From assembly GCF_041807905.1 (NCBI RefSeq), contig NZ_JBGVSA010000004.1, positions 124,001-188,000 on the forward strand: 64,000 bases of DNA, given 5' to 3'. The notes below the pieces were generated by a model, which saw only the letters and a list, made by a program, of their open reading frames with translations, was not told the origin of the DNA and ran no database searches. Position numbers and translations under genes: made by a program. Source of the stretch: JBGVSA01 sp041807905 (GTDB lineage: Bacteria; Pseudomonadota; Gammaproteobacteria; Burkholderiales; Rhodocyclaceae). Positions 16,334-25,544 of this stretch are shown here, piece after piece; within the stretch, counting starts at the first letter, position 1; every line of letters starts with the position of its first letter.

Positions 16334-18370
16334 TCAGACTTTGAAACGAGCGATGTCAGATTGCAGGCGTGCTGCCAGCGCTTCCAGCGACTGCGTCGTA
16401 CCGGCGGTGCTGCGGGCGACGGCGTGGTTCTCATCGGCCATTTGCGCGATGTGCTCCACGTTGCGCGCCAGGTCGTTGCTGGCCGAAGTCTGCTCGCGCA
16501 GCGCCAGCGAAATGTCGGCGACATAGCGCACCACGCGTTGCGACGCCTGATGGATATCGCGCATCGCTTCGCCCGCCTGGTGCGTCAGCGCTACGCCGTC
16601 ATCCACGCGCGCCACGCCCATCTGCATCGATCCCACCGCGTCGCGCGTGCCCGACTGGATCACTTCGATCATGCCGGTGATCTGGCGCGTGGCCTGCGAG
16701 GTGCGTTCGGCCAGCTTGCGCACCTCATCGGCGACCACCGCGAAGCCACGACCGGTCTCACCCGCGCGCGCGGCTTCGATGGCGGCGTTGAGCGCCAGCA
16801 GGTTGGTCTGTTCGGCGATTTCCTTGATGGTCGCGACGATGGCGCTGATCTGCTCCGAGTTCGCGCCAAGTTCGTCGATGACGCGCGAGGATTGCGCAAC
16901 CGAGTCCGAGATGCGCTCGATTTCCTGTTCGGTGCGACGCACGACTTCTTCGCCTCGGCCCGATACGTCGCCCGAATGCGTTGCCATGCCTTCGGCATCG
17001 GTGGCGAAGCGTGCGATCTCGGTGATGCCGACGGTCATTTCTTCGACGGTCGACGCCATGTTCGAGGCTGCTTCGCTCTGGCGCTCAGAGCCGTTGGCGA
17101 CGTTGGCGGCCAGCACGTTGAGCGTGCCGGCGGCGGTGGCGACTTCCTGCGCGCCGGCTCCTACGCGGCCGAGGATGCTGGCGAAGGACTGCGCCATGTT
17201 GTTGAACTGGTTGGCGACCTCGCGCAGTTCGTCGCGCGCGGTAAAGCCGATGCGGTAGGTCAGGTCGCCTTCGCCGATGTGGCGCGCGCCGTCGCGCAAT
17301 TCTTCCACCGACTGCGTCATGGCGATCAGCACGCTGATCGACATATACGCCAGCGCCAGTACCATCGCCAGCGCCACCAGGGCGCTGCCCCAGACGCGGG
17401 CGGCAAGGCCGCGCACGCGCCAGTTGACGATCGATTCGAGTTCGTCGAGCGCGGCATCCGCCGCCTTGTAGTAGGCGACCACGGCCTTGTCGCCGGTCTC
17501 CATGAACGCCGGTGCGGTCACGCTCATTTCGCCGCCGATGATCTCCTTGCGGATCATGTCGAGCAGTGGCGTCGCAGCCGTGTCCATGCTCTTGACCACG
17601 TTGGACAGCGTGCCGCCCAGGCTGCTGTCATAGCGGCCGATGCGATTGAGGAGTTCCTTCAGTTCGGCCTGCCCGTCGGTGAACTGATCGACCATGCCGC
17701 CGAGGCGGCGCGCCTCGTTGCCGTAGGCGGATGCCACCGCCAGCGCCAGCACGCCCGAGCCGCGAATGCCGGTCAGCGATTCGGCGCCCACCGGGATCTT
17801 GTGCAGCAGCGCGTCGACCAGGTAGGCGCCGCGGCGATCCGGATCGCTCTGCATGGTTGAGTTGCCGGCCAGGTCGCGCATGAACAGCTTGAGCTCTTCG
17901 CGCACGAGGTACGAGTTGCCCGCTTCGGCCGCCGGCGCCGCGCCCGATTGTGCAGCCGCCACGCGCTGCTTGTAGGCGGCCCACTGATCGGACAGGAACT
18001 TGAATCGCTTGGACAGGTAGAGGTTCGGATGCGCCTCGACGGCTGCCGACAATTGCTTGAGCGCCGCGTCGGTCGCTGCCGCCCGCTTGTCGAGCGGCGC
18101 CTTCAGGTCGCTGTTGCCGGGAGCCGCGGCGGCCAGCCCTGCGTACATCAGCAGTTGCTGGTGCAGCGCATAGGTCGGCGTGAGCAGTTCGACGCCGGCC
18201 TGTTCGCGGCGCGCCACGTTGAGATCGTCGCTCATGCGGTTGGCCGTCTCGATCGTGAAGAAACCGATGGTGACCACCGACATGGCGCCGAGAAGGGCGA
18301 ACTTGTACGGGTAACGCAGTCGCCGCAGGATGGCGATGGCGGGTGCAAAGAAAACGCTGATGAACTTCAC
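16334..18370 (-). CDS. Methyl-accepting chemotaxis protein (second of tandem pair)
   Basis: A 678-residue receptor starting with GTG directly after an AGGAGG ribosome site. It has an N-terminal helix (about 20-42, after LRRLRYPYKF), a large ligand-binding region (about 45-325) rich in helices, a second helix (about 330-352), a HAMP domain (about 355-405) and the MCP signalling domain, whose hairpin tip contains the EIAEQTNLLALNAAIEAA core. The C-terminus ends in RFKV and lacks the NWETF-type CheR-docking pentapeptide. The receptor 159 bp upstream is a paralogue with the same start and N-terminal motif. The ligand is unknown. Confidence 0.92.
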   Translation of the reverse strand: MKFISVFFAPAIAILRRLRYPYKFALLGAMSVVTIGFFTIETANRMSDDLNVARREQAGVELLTPTYALHQQLLMYAGLAAAAPGNSDLKAPLDKRAAATDAALKQLSAAVEAHPNLYLSKRFKFLSDQWAAYKQRVAAAQSGAAPAAEAGNSYLVREELKLFMRDLAGNSTMQSDPDRRGAYLVDALLHKIPVGAESLTGIRGSGVLALAVASAYGNEARRLGGMVDQFTDGQAELKELLNRIGRYDSSLGGTLSNVVKSMDTAATPLLDMIRKEIIGGEMSVTAPAFMETGDKAVVAYYKAADAALDELESIVNWRVRGLAARVWGSALVALAMVLALAYMSISVLIAMTQSVEELRDGARHIGEGDLTYRIGFTARDELREVANQFNNMAQSFASILGRVGAGAQEVATAAGTLNVLAANVANGSERQSEAASNMASTVEEMTVGITEIARFATDAEGMATHSGDVSGRGEEVVRRTEQEIERISDSVAQSSRVIDELGANSEQISAIVATIKEIAEQTNLLALNAAIEAARAGETGRGFAVVADEVRKLAERTSQATRQITGMIEVIQSGTRDAVGSMQMGVARVDDGVALTHQAGEAMRDIHQASQRVVRYVADISLALREQTSASNDLARNVEHIAQMADENHAVARSTAGTTQSLEALAARLQSDIARFKV

Positions 18371-18529
18371 GGCTCTACCTCCTGTGTGGCGTGTTGGCCC
18401 CGCCACTGTCTCGTTTTAGAACCTCGCCGCACGATCGACCGCCTGAGTATTTCTCTATGTGCGAGGTTCTTGGGAAGAGACGCGCCGCAGCCGTGCCAAC
18501 GCGCTCTTCTGGTGCTCTCTCTTCCGGGA

Positions 18530-20545
18530 CTACAAGCGGAAACGTGCGACTTCGGTGGTCAGCTGATGCGCCAGGGATTCCAGGCGGTTCGCCGTCTGGG
18601 CCGTTTCGGCTACGGCGGCGTTGTTCTCGTCGGCCATGCGCGCGATGTGTTCGACGTTGCGAGCGATCTCGGTGCTGGCGGACGTCTGTTCGCGCAATGC
18701 CAGGGAGATATCGCTCACCGACTGCACCACGCGACCCGATTCGTCGCGGATGCGCATCATCGATTCGCCGGCCTGGTTGGTCAGTTGCACGCCTTCGCGC
18801 ACGCGCGTTACGCCGTCCTGCATGGCGGACACTGCGCGGTTGGTGCCTGACTGGATCGCCGCGACCATGCCGCCGATTTCCTGCGTGGCGCGCGCTGTGC
18901 GCTCGGCCAGCTTGCGGACTTCGTCGGCCACCACCGCGAAGCCGCGACCGGATTCGCCGGCGCGGGCCGCTTCGATGGCGGCGTTGAGGGCCAGCAGGTT
19001 GGTCTGGTCGGCGATTTCCTTGATCGAATTGACGATCGAGCTGATCTGCGCCGAGTTCTGGCCGAGTTCTTCAATGACGGTGGCCGACTGGTTCACCGCT
19101 TCGGCGATGCGCTCCATTTCGGACACGGTGGACTGCACGACTTCGCCACCTGTTGTCGACAAGGTGCCCGAGTGCGAGGCGACTTCTTCGGCCGATGCGG
19201 CATGACGCGAGATTTCGTCGATGCCGACGGTCATTTCTTCCACCGCCGCCGCCATGCTCGAGGCTGCCTCGGACTGGCGTTCGGAGCCCTTCGAAACCTG
19301 CTCGGCGCTGCCGGCCAGCGCGGTTGCCGACTGGTTCAATTCCTGCGCGGTGCTCTGCACGCGCTGGATGACTTCGGCGAATGACGAGGACATGGCGTTG
19401 AACTGGTCTGCCACGGCGCGCAGCTCATCCTTGGCCGAGAACGGGATGCGGTACGACAGCTCGCCGTCGCCGATGCGGCGCGCGCCTTCCGACAGTTCGG
19501 AAACCGAACCGAGAATGGCGAAGAACATGGCCACCGAGAAGTAGGCGAGCAGCAGCACCATGACAGCGGCAATCACCGTGTTGGTGATGAAGGCGCGGTT
19601 GAGCTCGCCGATGCGGGCATCGAGCACGGCGCGCAGCGTCGGCACGATCTGCTTGTCGGCCTGACTGAACAGCGTGTCGACCATCGCGGCGCTGTGCGTC
19701 GTGTAGGCCTTGGGTTCGACGGCCAGCGCGCCCTTGAGCAGTTCGGCGTCGGCTTCGGCCAGGAAGCTGTCGTACGCGCCGCCCAGCGCCTTGCCGGTGG
19801 CCTGCAGCGCTTCGCGCGCGGTGCGGCTGGCATTGGCTGCGCGATTGAGCGAGTCGAGCAGTTCGGAACGCGTGCGTTCGACTTCGGAGATATGGCCGCC
19901 GATCTTGCGCCATTCCGTCGCCATGTCCTTGGTGACGATGAGGAACAGGCCCGAGCCGCGCAGGCGGTTGGCACGATCGGTGGCGTCCGGCATCTTGCGC
20001 ACCAGCGTGTCGGCCAGATAGTTGGCGTCCGGCGAGGCATCGGAGATCAGGTTCGAGACTTCGCCGATGTCGCGCAGGAAGTCGCCCATCAAACCGAACA
20101 GCTTGGCGTGCAGCGTGGCGATGTCCTTGCCTTGCGTGGCGGCCGTCTTGCCCTTGACCTGCTGCCACTCGGCCTGCACGGCCTTCCACGGCGCGGCGAG
20201 GTTGAGGCTGCTGGCGGCCAGCGCCTTGTCGACTTCGGCCAGTGCCGCGTCGACTTCGCCGGCGCGTGCCTGCACGTCGGACTTGAAGGTGTCGTCTCCG
20301 CTCTGCGCGGCGGTGGCGACCACGGAATGGTGCTGCATGACCTGCAACGCACGCAGCGCCGGCTGATAGACCGACAGACCGTCGCGCTCGGCGCGCGCGG
20401 CCGATAGTTCGGACTGCATGGCGATCGTCAGCGATACGACGAAGAAGCCGATCGATACGACGGCGACAAGGCCGATCAACCCGAATTTGTAGGGATAGCG
20501 CAGCCGGTTCAGAAGTGCCACGGCGGGGCTGAATAGTGCTTTCAC
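18530..20545 (-). CDS. Methyl-accepting chemotaxis protein (first of tandem pair)
   Basis: A 671-residue receptor with a GTG start behind a GAGGAGA ribosome site. Layout matches its downstream paralogue: N-terminal helix after LNRLRYPYKF, long helical sensory region (about 40-315), second helix near 320-345, HAMP, then the signalling domain with EIADQTNLLALNAAIEAA at the tip. It ends in RFRL without a CheR pentapeptide. A flagellar sigma28-type promoter lies at 20594-20620. The sensory regions of the two receptors differ much more than their signalling ends, which suggests duplication followed by ligand divergence. Confidence 0.92.
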   Translation of the reverse strand: MKALFSPAVALLNRLRYPYKFGLIGLVAVVSIGFFVVSLTIAMQSELSAARAERDGLSVYQPALRALQVMQHHSVVATAAQSGDDTFKSDVQARAGEVDAALAEVDKALAASSLNLAAPWKAVQAEWQQVKGKTAATQGKDIATLHAKLFGLMGDFLRDIGEVSNLISDASPDANYLADTLVRKMPDATDRANRLRGSGLFLIVTKDMATEWRKIGGHISEVERTRSELLDSLNRAANASRTAREALQATGKALGGAYDSFLAEADAELLKGALAVEPKAYTTHSAAMVDTLFSQADKQIVPTLRAVLDARIGELNRAFITNTVIAAVMVLLLAYFSVAMFFAILGSVSELSEGARRIGDGELSYRIPFSAKDELRAVADQFNAMSSSFAEVIQRVQSTAQELNQSATALAGSAEQVSKGSERQSEAASSMAAAVEEMTVGIDEISRHAASAEEVASHSGTLSTTGGEVVQSTVSEMERIAEAVNQSATVIEELGQNSAQISSIVNSIKEIADQTNLLALNAAIEAARAGESGRGFAVVADEVRKLAERTARATQEIGGMVAAIQSGTNRAVSAMQDGVTRVREGVQLTNQAGESMMRIRDESGRVVQSVSDISLALREQTSASTEIARNVEHIARMADENNAAVAETAQTANRLESLAHQLTTEVARFRL

Positions 20546-20593
20546 TGCTGTCTCCTCGCGAGCTCCGGCGACCCTATGGTCGCTGTCTCACCG

Positions 20594-20620
20594 GTATCGG
20601 GCCGGGTGACGATAACTTTA
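20594..20620 (-). promoter_or_regulatory. Sigma28 (FliA) flagellar-type promoter for the tandem receptors
   Basis: On the minus strand the sequence reads TAAAGTTA, 11 bases, CCCGATAC. This matches the sigma28 consensus TAAAGTTT-N11-GCCGATAA at 7 of 8 and 6 of 8 positions with the correct spacing. It lies 49 bp before the GTG start at 20545. Confidence 0.75.
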
Positions 20621-20722
20621 GGTCGCGTTTTCCCGCCCTCTGGGCGCACCGTGCGCAAAGCGGCGCCGGTGCTTGTTTTCATGACGACGCGCCGCTCGTC
20701 GGCGGACGTCGCTGCAACGACA

Positions 20723-23497
20723 TCAAGACTGCTCCGGCGACACCACCGGCGGCGACGACATCAGCGCCGTGACTTGCTCGGCCGGCATCGGACGGCCCAA
20801 CAGATAACCCTGTGCCTCGTCGCAACCGCAGGCGCGCAATGCACCCAGCACCGGACCTTCTTCCACGCCTTCGGCCACCACGCGCAGTCCCAGGCTGTGC
20901 GCCAGGGCGATCGTCGAGCGCACGATGATCGCGTCCTGTTCGTCATTGAGCATGTCTTCGACGAAAGAGCGGTCGATCTTCAGCGAGGTCAGCGGCAGTC
21001 TGCGCAGGTACGCCAGCGATGAGTAACCCGTGCCGAAGTCGTCGATGGACAGCCGCATGCCTTCGGCCACCAGCCGGTCGGCGACGGCCAGCGCGCGGTC
21101 GGGGTCGCCGATCAGCGCGGTCTCGGTGATTTCCAGTTGCAGCGCTGCGGGCGGCAGCGCGTATTCCTCGAGCAGTTCGGCCAGCGCGTCGGGCAGCGTG
21201 ACGTCCAGCAGATTGCGCGTGGACAGATTGATCGCCACCGAGACGTCGAGCCCAGCGTCGCGCCACGTGCGCAACTGCCGCAGCGCCTGGCGCGCGACCC
21301 ACAGGGTCAGCGGGCGGATCAGGTCGCTGGTTTCGGCATAGGGAATGAACTCGGCAGGCGCGATGCGGCCCAGTGTCGGATGTTCCCAGCGCACCAGGGC
21401 TTCGCAGCCGCTCCAGCGGCCCGAGACCAGATCGAGCTTGGGCTGGTAGTGCAGCACCAGTTGATCGGCCTGGATGGCCGAGCCCAGTTCGGTGATCATC
21501 GCCAGCCGGCGCGGGTTGTGGGTGTCGTACTGCGGGTCGAACACGCTGATTCCGCCGACCTTGCTCTTGGCTTCGTACATGGCCACGTCGGCGCAACGCA
21601 GCAGCGCATGGCTCGATTCGCCGTGGGTGGGGTAGAGCGCCACCCCGACCGAGGCGCCCAGTTCGAGTGCAATGCCTTGCACGTCGAAAGGCTGGCGCAG
21701 CATGGTGCCGAGCAGCGCTGCGAAGGCGTTGGCCTGCTCCTGCCGTCCCTCGCCAGGCAGCAGCACGGCGAATTCGTCGCCGCCCAGCCGCGCCAGCGTT
21801 GCGCCGAACGGCGCGGTGGCCGAGCGCAGCCGGTCCGCCACCAGCTTGAGCAGATGGTCGCCCGAGTGGTGGCCGAGCGTGTCGTTCACTTCCTTGAAGC
21901 GGTTCAGGTCCAGCAGCATCAGCGCCACGCCGTTGCCGCTCTGCTTTGCCTGTTCGATGGCGGCGGTGGTCTCGCGGTGCAACTGCGCGCGGTTGGGCAG
22001 GCCGGTGAGCGAATCGTGCATGGCCTGGTATTCGAGGTCCTGCACGTGGCGCGCGTTGGCCAGCGCCAGCGCCACCGTCTGACAGACGGCGTTGAGCGTG
22101 TCGAGGTCCGAGTGGGCCAGCGAGCCGATGCCCTGCCTGAACAGCAGGCTGATGACACCGAAGGATTCGTCGCGATAGATCAGCGGCATCGATACCAGCG
22201 AGCGGATGCCGCTGGCGATCAATTTGCTTTTGCCAACGGGCGTGATGCGCGGTTCGGCGGCGATGTCCTGGCAGACCATGATGCGGCGCGCCTGCAGCGC
22301 TTCGCCGGCCAGGCTGCCGTTGAGCGCAATCATCGGCTCGGCCTGGGTCAGTTCGGTCGCACCGGGGCCCAGGCAGGCGATGCGCAGCAGTTGTTCCTGG
22401 TCGGCGCCGATGCGGAAGAAGCTCACGATGTCCGCACGCCGCAGCAGATGCAGTACGCGCACGGTTTCTTCGGCGATCAGCGTGATGTCGGTGATGCCGT
22501 GCAGGCGGCGCGCCAGGCTATTGACCACCTGCAGCGCGTTGTTGCGTTGTTCGAGTTGCTTCTGGGCCTGTGCACGGGCGCGTTCGGCGCGCTGGCGATC
22601 GGTGATGTCGCGCACGATGGCCAGGGTGAAGGCTTCGTGGCCCAGGGCGATGGCGGTCAGGCTGATCTCGCAGTCGAACACCGAACCGTCGAGCCGGCGA
22701 TGCGACCACTCGAAGAATTGTGGTTCGCCCTCCAGGGCGCGGCGGATCATGACGGATGCCTTCTCGGTGGAAGACTGTCCGTCGCGCTGCGTGGGCGGCG
22801 AAATATCCTGCGGGCGCATGCTGCGCAACTGTTCGCCGCTGCAGGCGAACAACTCGGCAGCGCGCTGGTTGCAGTCGATGATCTCGTCGCCGCGCAGCGT
22901 GAAAATGGCGTCGCCGGCCAGCTCGAACAACCGGCGATAGCGCTCTTCGCTGTCCTTCAGTTCATGGAACACCAGCAACTGCGACACCAGATCGGCCACC
23001 GAGATGGCGAAGGACTGCTCCTCGCGGCTCCATAGCCGGGCGCTGCCCAGGTGCTCGATGCAGATCGCGCCGCTGAGGCGGCCGGCCTTATGAAGTGCCG
23101 CGTCGAGCATGGCGCCGACGCCGTTGGGAACCAGGTAGCCGGCGGCCAGCTCGCTGGTGCGCTGGTCATTGACGGCGTCGGTGGCGTCGATCAGGCGCGT
23201 GCTGTCCAGCGCGTGCAGGTACTGCGGCGCGTGGTCGAGCGCCACCGGACCGAATTGTTCGAAAGAGCAGTGCGCGGCCAGGTAATGCACTCCGCACTCC
23301 AGCGCGCGGCCGTCGGGGCGCATCAGCCAGATGCCGGCGCGGCCCACGCGCATCGTCTCGGTCAAGGACACGGCCACGTACCGCAAGGCCGCTTCCAGGT
23401 CGCTCTCCCACAGCGCAGCGTCCTTCGACAGACGGATGAAAGCCGTCTGGAGGCGGTGCGAAAGGCTGTCGATGGCGTCGACGGATGGGAGGTTCAT
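20723..23497 (-). CDS. GAF-PAS-GAF-GGDEF-EAL cyclic di-GMP protein
   Basis: A 924-residue cytoplasmic protein with five domains in order: GAF (about 15-180), PAS (about 190-305), a second GAF (about 325-480), GGDEF (about 490-650) and EAL (about 665-915). The cyclase motif is intact (LARLGGDEFAV) but no RxxD inhibitory site precedes it. The phosphodiesterase motifs are intact: CEALVRWEH, DDFGTGYSS and LKIDRSF. It is therefore potentially bifunctional, with direction set by the sensory part. It lies downstream of phaC on the same strand but 163 bp away, with a stem-loop between. Confidence 0.92.
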   Translation of the reverse strand: MNLPSVDAIDSLSHRLQTAFIRLSKDAALWESDLEAALRYVAVSLTETMRVGRAGIWLMRPDGRALECGVHYLAAHCSFEQFGPVALDHAPQYLHALDSTRLIDATDAVNDQRTSELAAGYLVPNGVGAMLDAALHKAGRLSGAICIEHLGSARLWSREEQSFAISVADLVSQLLVFHELKDSEERYRRLFELAGDAIFTLRGDEIIDCNQRAAELFACSGEQLRSMRPQDISPPTQRDGQSSTEKASVMIRRALEGEPQFFEWSHRRLDGSVFDCEISLTAIALGHEAFTLAIVRDITDRQRAERARAQAQKQLEQRNNALQVVNSLARRLHGITDITLIAEETVRVLHLLRRADIVSFFRIGADQEQLLRIACLGPGATELTQAEPMIALNGSLAGEALQARRIMVCQDIAAEPRITPVGKSKLIASGIRSLVSMPLIYRDESFGVISLLFRQGIGSLAHSDLDTLNAVCQTVALALANARHVQDLEYQAMHDSLTGLPNRAQLHRETTAAIEQAKQSGNGVALMLLDLNRFKEVNDTLGHHSGDHLLKLVADRLRSATAPFGATLARLGGDEFAVLLPGEGRQEQANAFAALLGTMLRQPFDVQGIALELGASVGVALYPTHGESSHALLRCADVAMYEAKSKVGGISVFDPQYDTHNPRRLAMITELGSAIQADQLVLHYQPKLDLVSGRWSGCEALVRWEHPTLGRIAPAEFIPYAETSDLIRPLTLWVARQALRQLRTWRDAGLDVSVAINLSTRNLLDVTLPDALAELLEEYALPPAALQLEITETALIGDPDRALAVADRLVAEGMRLSIDDFGTGYSSLAYLRRLPLTSLKIDRSFVEDMLNDEQDAIIVRSTIALAHSLGLRVVAEGVEEGPVLGALRACGCDEAQGYLLGRPMPAEQVTALMSSPPVVSPEQS

Positions 23498-23607
23498 GAT
23501 CCGGGCGAATAGGGCACGAAATCATGGTATCGACGGAAAATATGGAAACTGAAGCAGAAATGTCGGAAATGTCAGACTGCATCGCCGCATTGCCCAATGG
23601 GGCAGGC

Positions 23608-23630
23608 GTGGCCGGCATTGCACCGGCCAC
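23608..23630. terminator. GC-rich stem-loop downstream of phaC
   Basis: GTGGCCGG (23608-23615) and CCGGCCAC (23623-23630) form a perfect 8-bp stem with a 7-base loop. It is 31 bp after the phaC stop. No U-run follows on the minus strand, so termination is only likely. Confidence 0.45.
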
Positions 23631-23660
23631 GGTTTTGTCAGGAGGGTAACAGGCTGGCGA

Positions 23661-25481
23661 TCAGCGTACCGTCTTGTCCAGCCGCAGCTTCACGTACGAG
23701 CCCGGTGCCTCATCCAGTACCGGCAGGGTACCGGCCGACGGGTTGCGGGCGGGCACCTGGCTGTCGTCCTGCGCCACCAGCCACGCATTCCAGTCCGTCC
23801 ACCACGAGCCTTCGTGTTGCGTCGCCGAAGTCAGCCAGTCGTCCGGCGAAGGGGGCAGCTTGCCGGCGTCGTTGACCCAGAAGCCGTATTTGTTGGCCAC
23901 GGGCGGGTTGACGATGCCGGCGATGTGACCCGAGCCGCCCAGCACGAAGCGCACGGGCCCGCCGAGCAGTTGCGTGCCGAGGTAGGTGGTCTTCCACGGG
24001 GCGATGTGGTCTTCCTTGGTGCTGATGAAATAAGCCGGCACCTTGATCTTGGAGAGATCGATCGGTGTTCCCAGCAGCGTGATTCCGCCCGGTTCGCGCA
24101 GCGCGTTGCGCATGTACATGTTGCGCAGGTAGAAGCTGTGCATCTTGGCCGGCATGCGCGTGGCGTCGGAGTTCCAGTACAGCAGGTCGAACGGGAACGG
24201 GTTCTTGCCCAGCAGATAGTTGTTCACGACGAACGACCAGATCAGGTCGTTGGCGCGCAGCATGTTGAAGGTGTTCGCCATCTCGCTGCCTTCGAGATAG
24301 CCGCGTTCCGACATCTTGCGTTCGAGGTTGGTGACCTGGTCTTCGTCGATGAACACCCCCAGTTCGCCCGGCTCGGAGAAGTCGGTCAGCGTAGTGAGGA
24401 AGGTCGTCGAAGCGATGCGCTTGTCTTTCTTGGCCGCCATGTAGGCCGCAGCCGCCGACAGCAGCGTGCCGCCCAGGCAGTAGCCCACGGCGTTGATCTC
24501 GCTGGCGCCGGTCTGCTTGCAGACCGCATCCACGGCGTCGATGACGCCTTCCTGCAGGTAGTCCTCGAACTGCTTTTCGGCCAGTCGCGCGTCCGGATTG
24601 ACCCAACTGATGACGAACACCGTGTGGCCCTGGTCCACGGACCACTTCACGAACGAGTTTTTCTCGCGAAGGTCGAGGATGTAGTACTTGTTGATCCACG
24701 GCGGGACGATCATCAGCGGCCGCTTGTAGACCTTGGCCGTGGTCGGCGTGTATTGCAGCAACTGGATCAGGTCGTTCTGGAACACCACCTTGCCCGGCGT
24801 CGTGCCCACATTCTTGCCCAGCTCGAAGGCATCGGTGTCGGTCATGCGGATGCGCAACTGACCGTCGCCGTCTTCGATGTCGCGCAGCAGGTTGTTGAAG
24901 CCCTTGACCAGGTTCTGGCCGTGCGACTGCACGGTGGTGCGCATCACTTCCGGGTTGGTCAGCACGAAGTTGCTGGGGGACAGGGCATCCACGTACTGGC
25001 GCGTGAAGAAGTTCACCTTCTTCTGCGTGTTCTCGTCCAGCCCTTCGACGCCCGCCACGGTGTCATGCACGTGGCGCGCGGCAATCAGGTAGGACTGCTT
25101 GATGAAGTCGAACAGGAAGTGGTCCTGCCAGGCGTCATCGCGAAAGCGCTTGTCGTCCTTGGCGGGTGTGGCGATCGGCGCCGGAGCGAGGCCCATGAAG
25201 CGCTGCATCGAGTTCTGCCACAACGAGAAGTAGTCCCACGCCAGCGACCACTGTGCCTGCGCCAGGCGCATCGGGTTGGCGAGCAGCTTGGACGTCATGT
25301 CCATGAATGCCTGCGCCAGGCCCAGTTCGTCGTCGCACGTCTTGATGCCTTTCTGCATCTGGCGCTGCACGTGCTCGGTCAGTAGCTTGGAGCTGCGCCG
25401 GGCTACGTCGGCGTAGGTTTGCGCGATCTCTTGAGGATCGGGCATGGTTGCCGTATCGGCTTGGTTCTGGTTGGTCGACAT
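23661..25481 (-). CDS. phaC: Class I poly(3-hydroxyalkanoate) synthase PhaC
   Basis: A 606-residue PHA synthase that polymerises (R)-3-hydroxyacyl-CoA, mainly 3-hydroxybutyryl-CoA, at the granule surface. The lipase-like box GYCLG puts the nucleophile at Cys335; Asp491 (STKEDHIAPW) and His519 (GGSGHIAG) complete the triad. Length and the single-subunit architecture fit class I. The ATG at 25481 is preceded by a CAGGAG ribosome site. No phaA or phaB follows; the partner gene upstream (63 bp) is an MBL hydrolase. A 3-hydroxybutyrate dehydrogenase gene is elsewhere in the window. Confidence 0.96.
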   Translation of the reverse strand: MSTNQNQADTATMPDPQEIAQTYADVARRSSKLLTEHVQRQMQKGIKTCDDELGLAQAFMDMTSKLLANPMRLAQAQWSLAWDYFSLWQNSMQRFMGLAPAPIATPAKDDKRFRDDAWQDHFLFDFIKQSYLIAARHVHDTVAGVEGLDENTQKKVNFFTRQYVDALSPSNFVLTNPEVMRTTVQSHGQNLVKGFNNLLRDIEDGDGQLRIRMTDTDAFELGKNVGTTPGKVVFQNDLIQLLQYTPTTAKVYKRPLMIVPPWINKYYILDLREKNSFVKWSVDQGHTVFVISWVNPDARLAEKQFEDYLQEGVIDAVDAVCKQTGASEINAVGYCLGGTLLSAAAAYMAAKKDKRIASTTFLTTLTDFSEPGELGVFIDEDQVTNLERKMSERGYLEGSEMANTFNMLRANDLIWSFVVNNYLLGKNPFPFDLLYWNSDATRMPAKMHSFYLRNMYMRNALREPGGITLLGTPIDLSKIKVPAYFISTKEDHIAPWKTTYLGTQLLGGPVRFVLGGSGHIAGIVNPPVANKYGFWVNDAGKLPPSPDDWLTSATQHEGSWWTDWNAWLVAQDDSQVPARNPSAGTLPVLDEAPGSYVKLRLDKTVR

Positions 25482-25544
25482 GGAACTGCGCTCCTGAACA
25501 TATGGGTTAGGGGGCGAAGCTTGCGCCGGCAATCACCGGCATCA

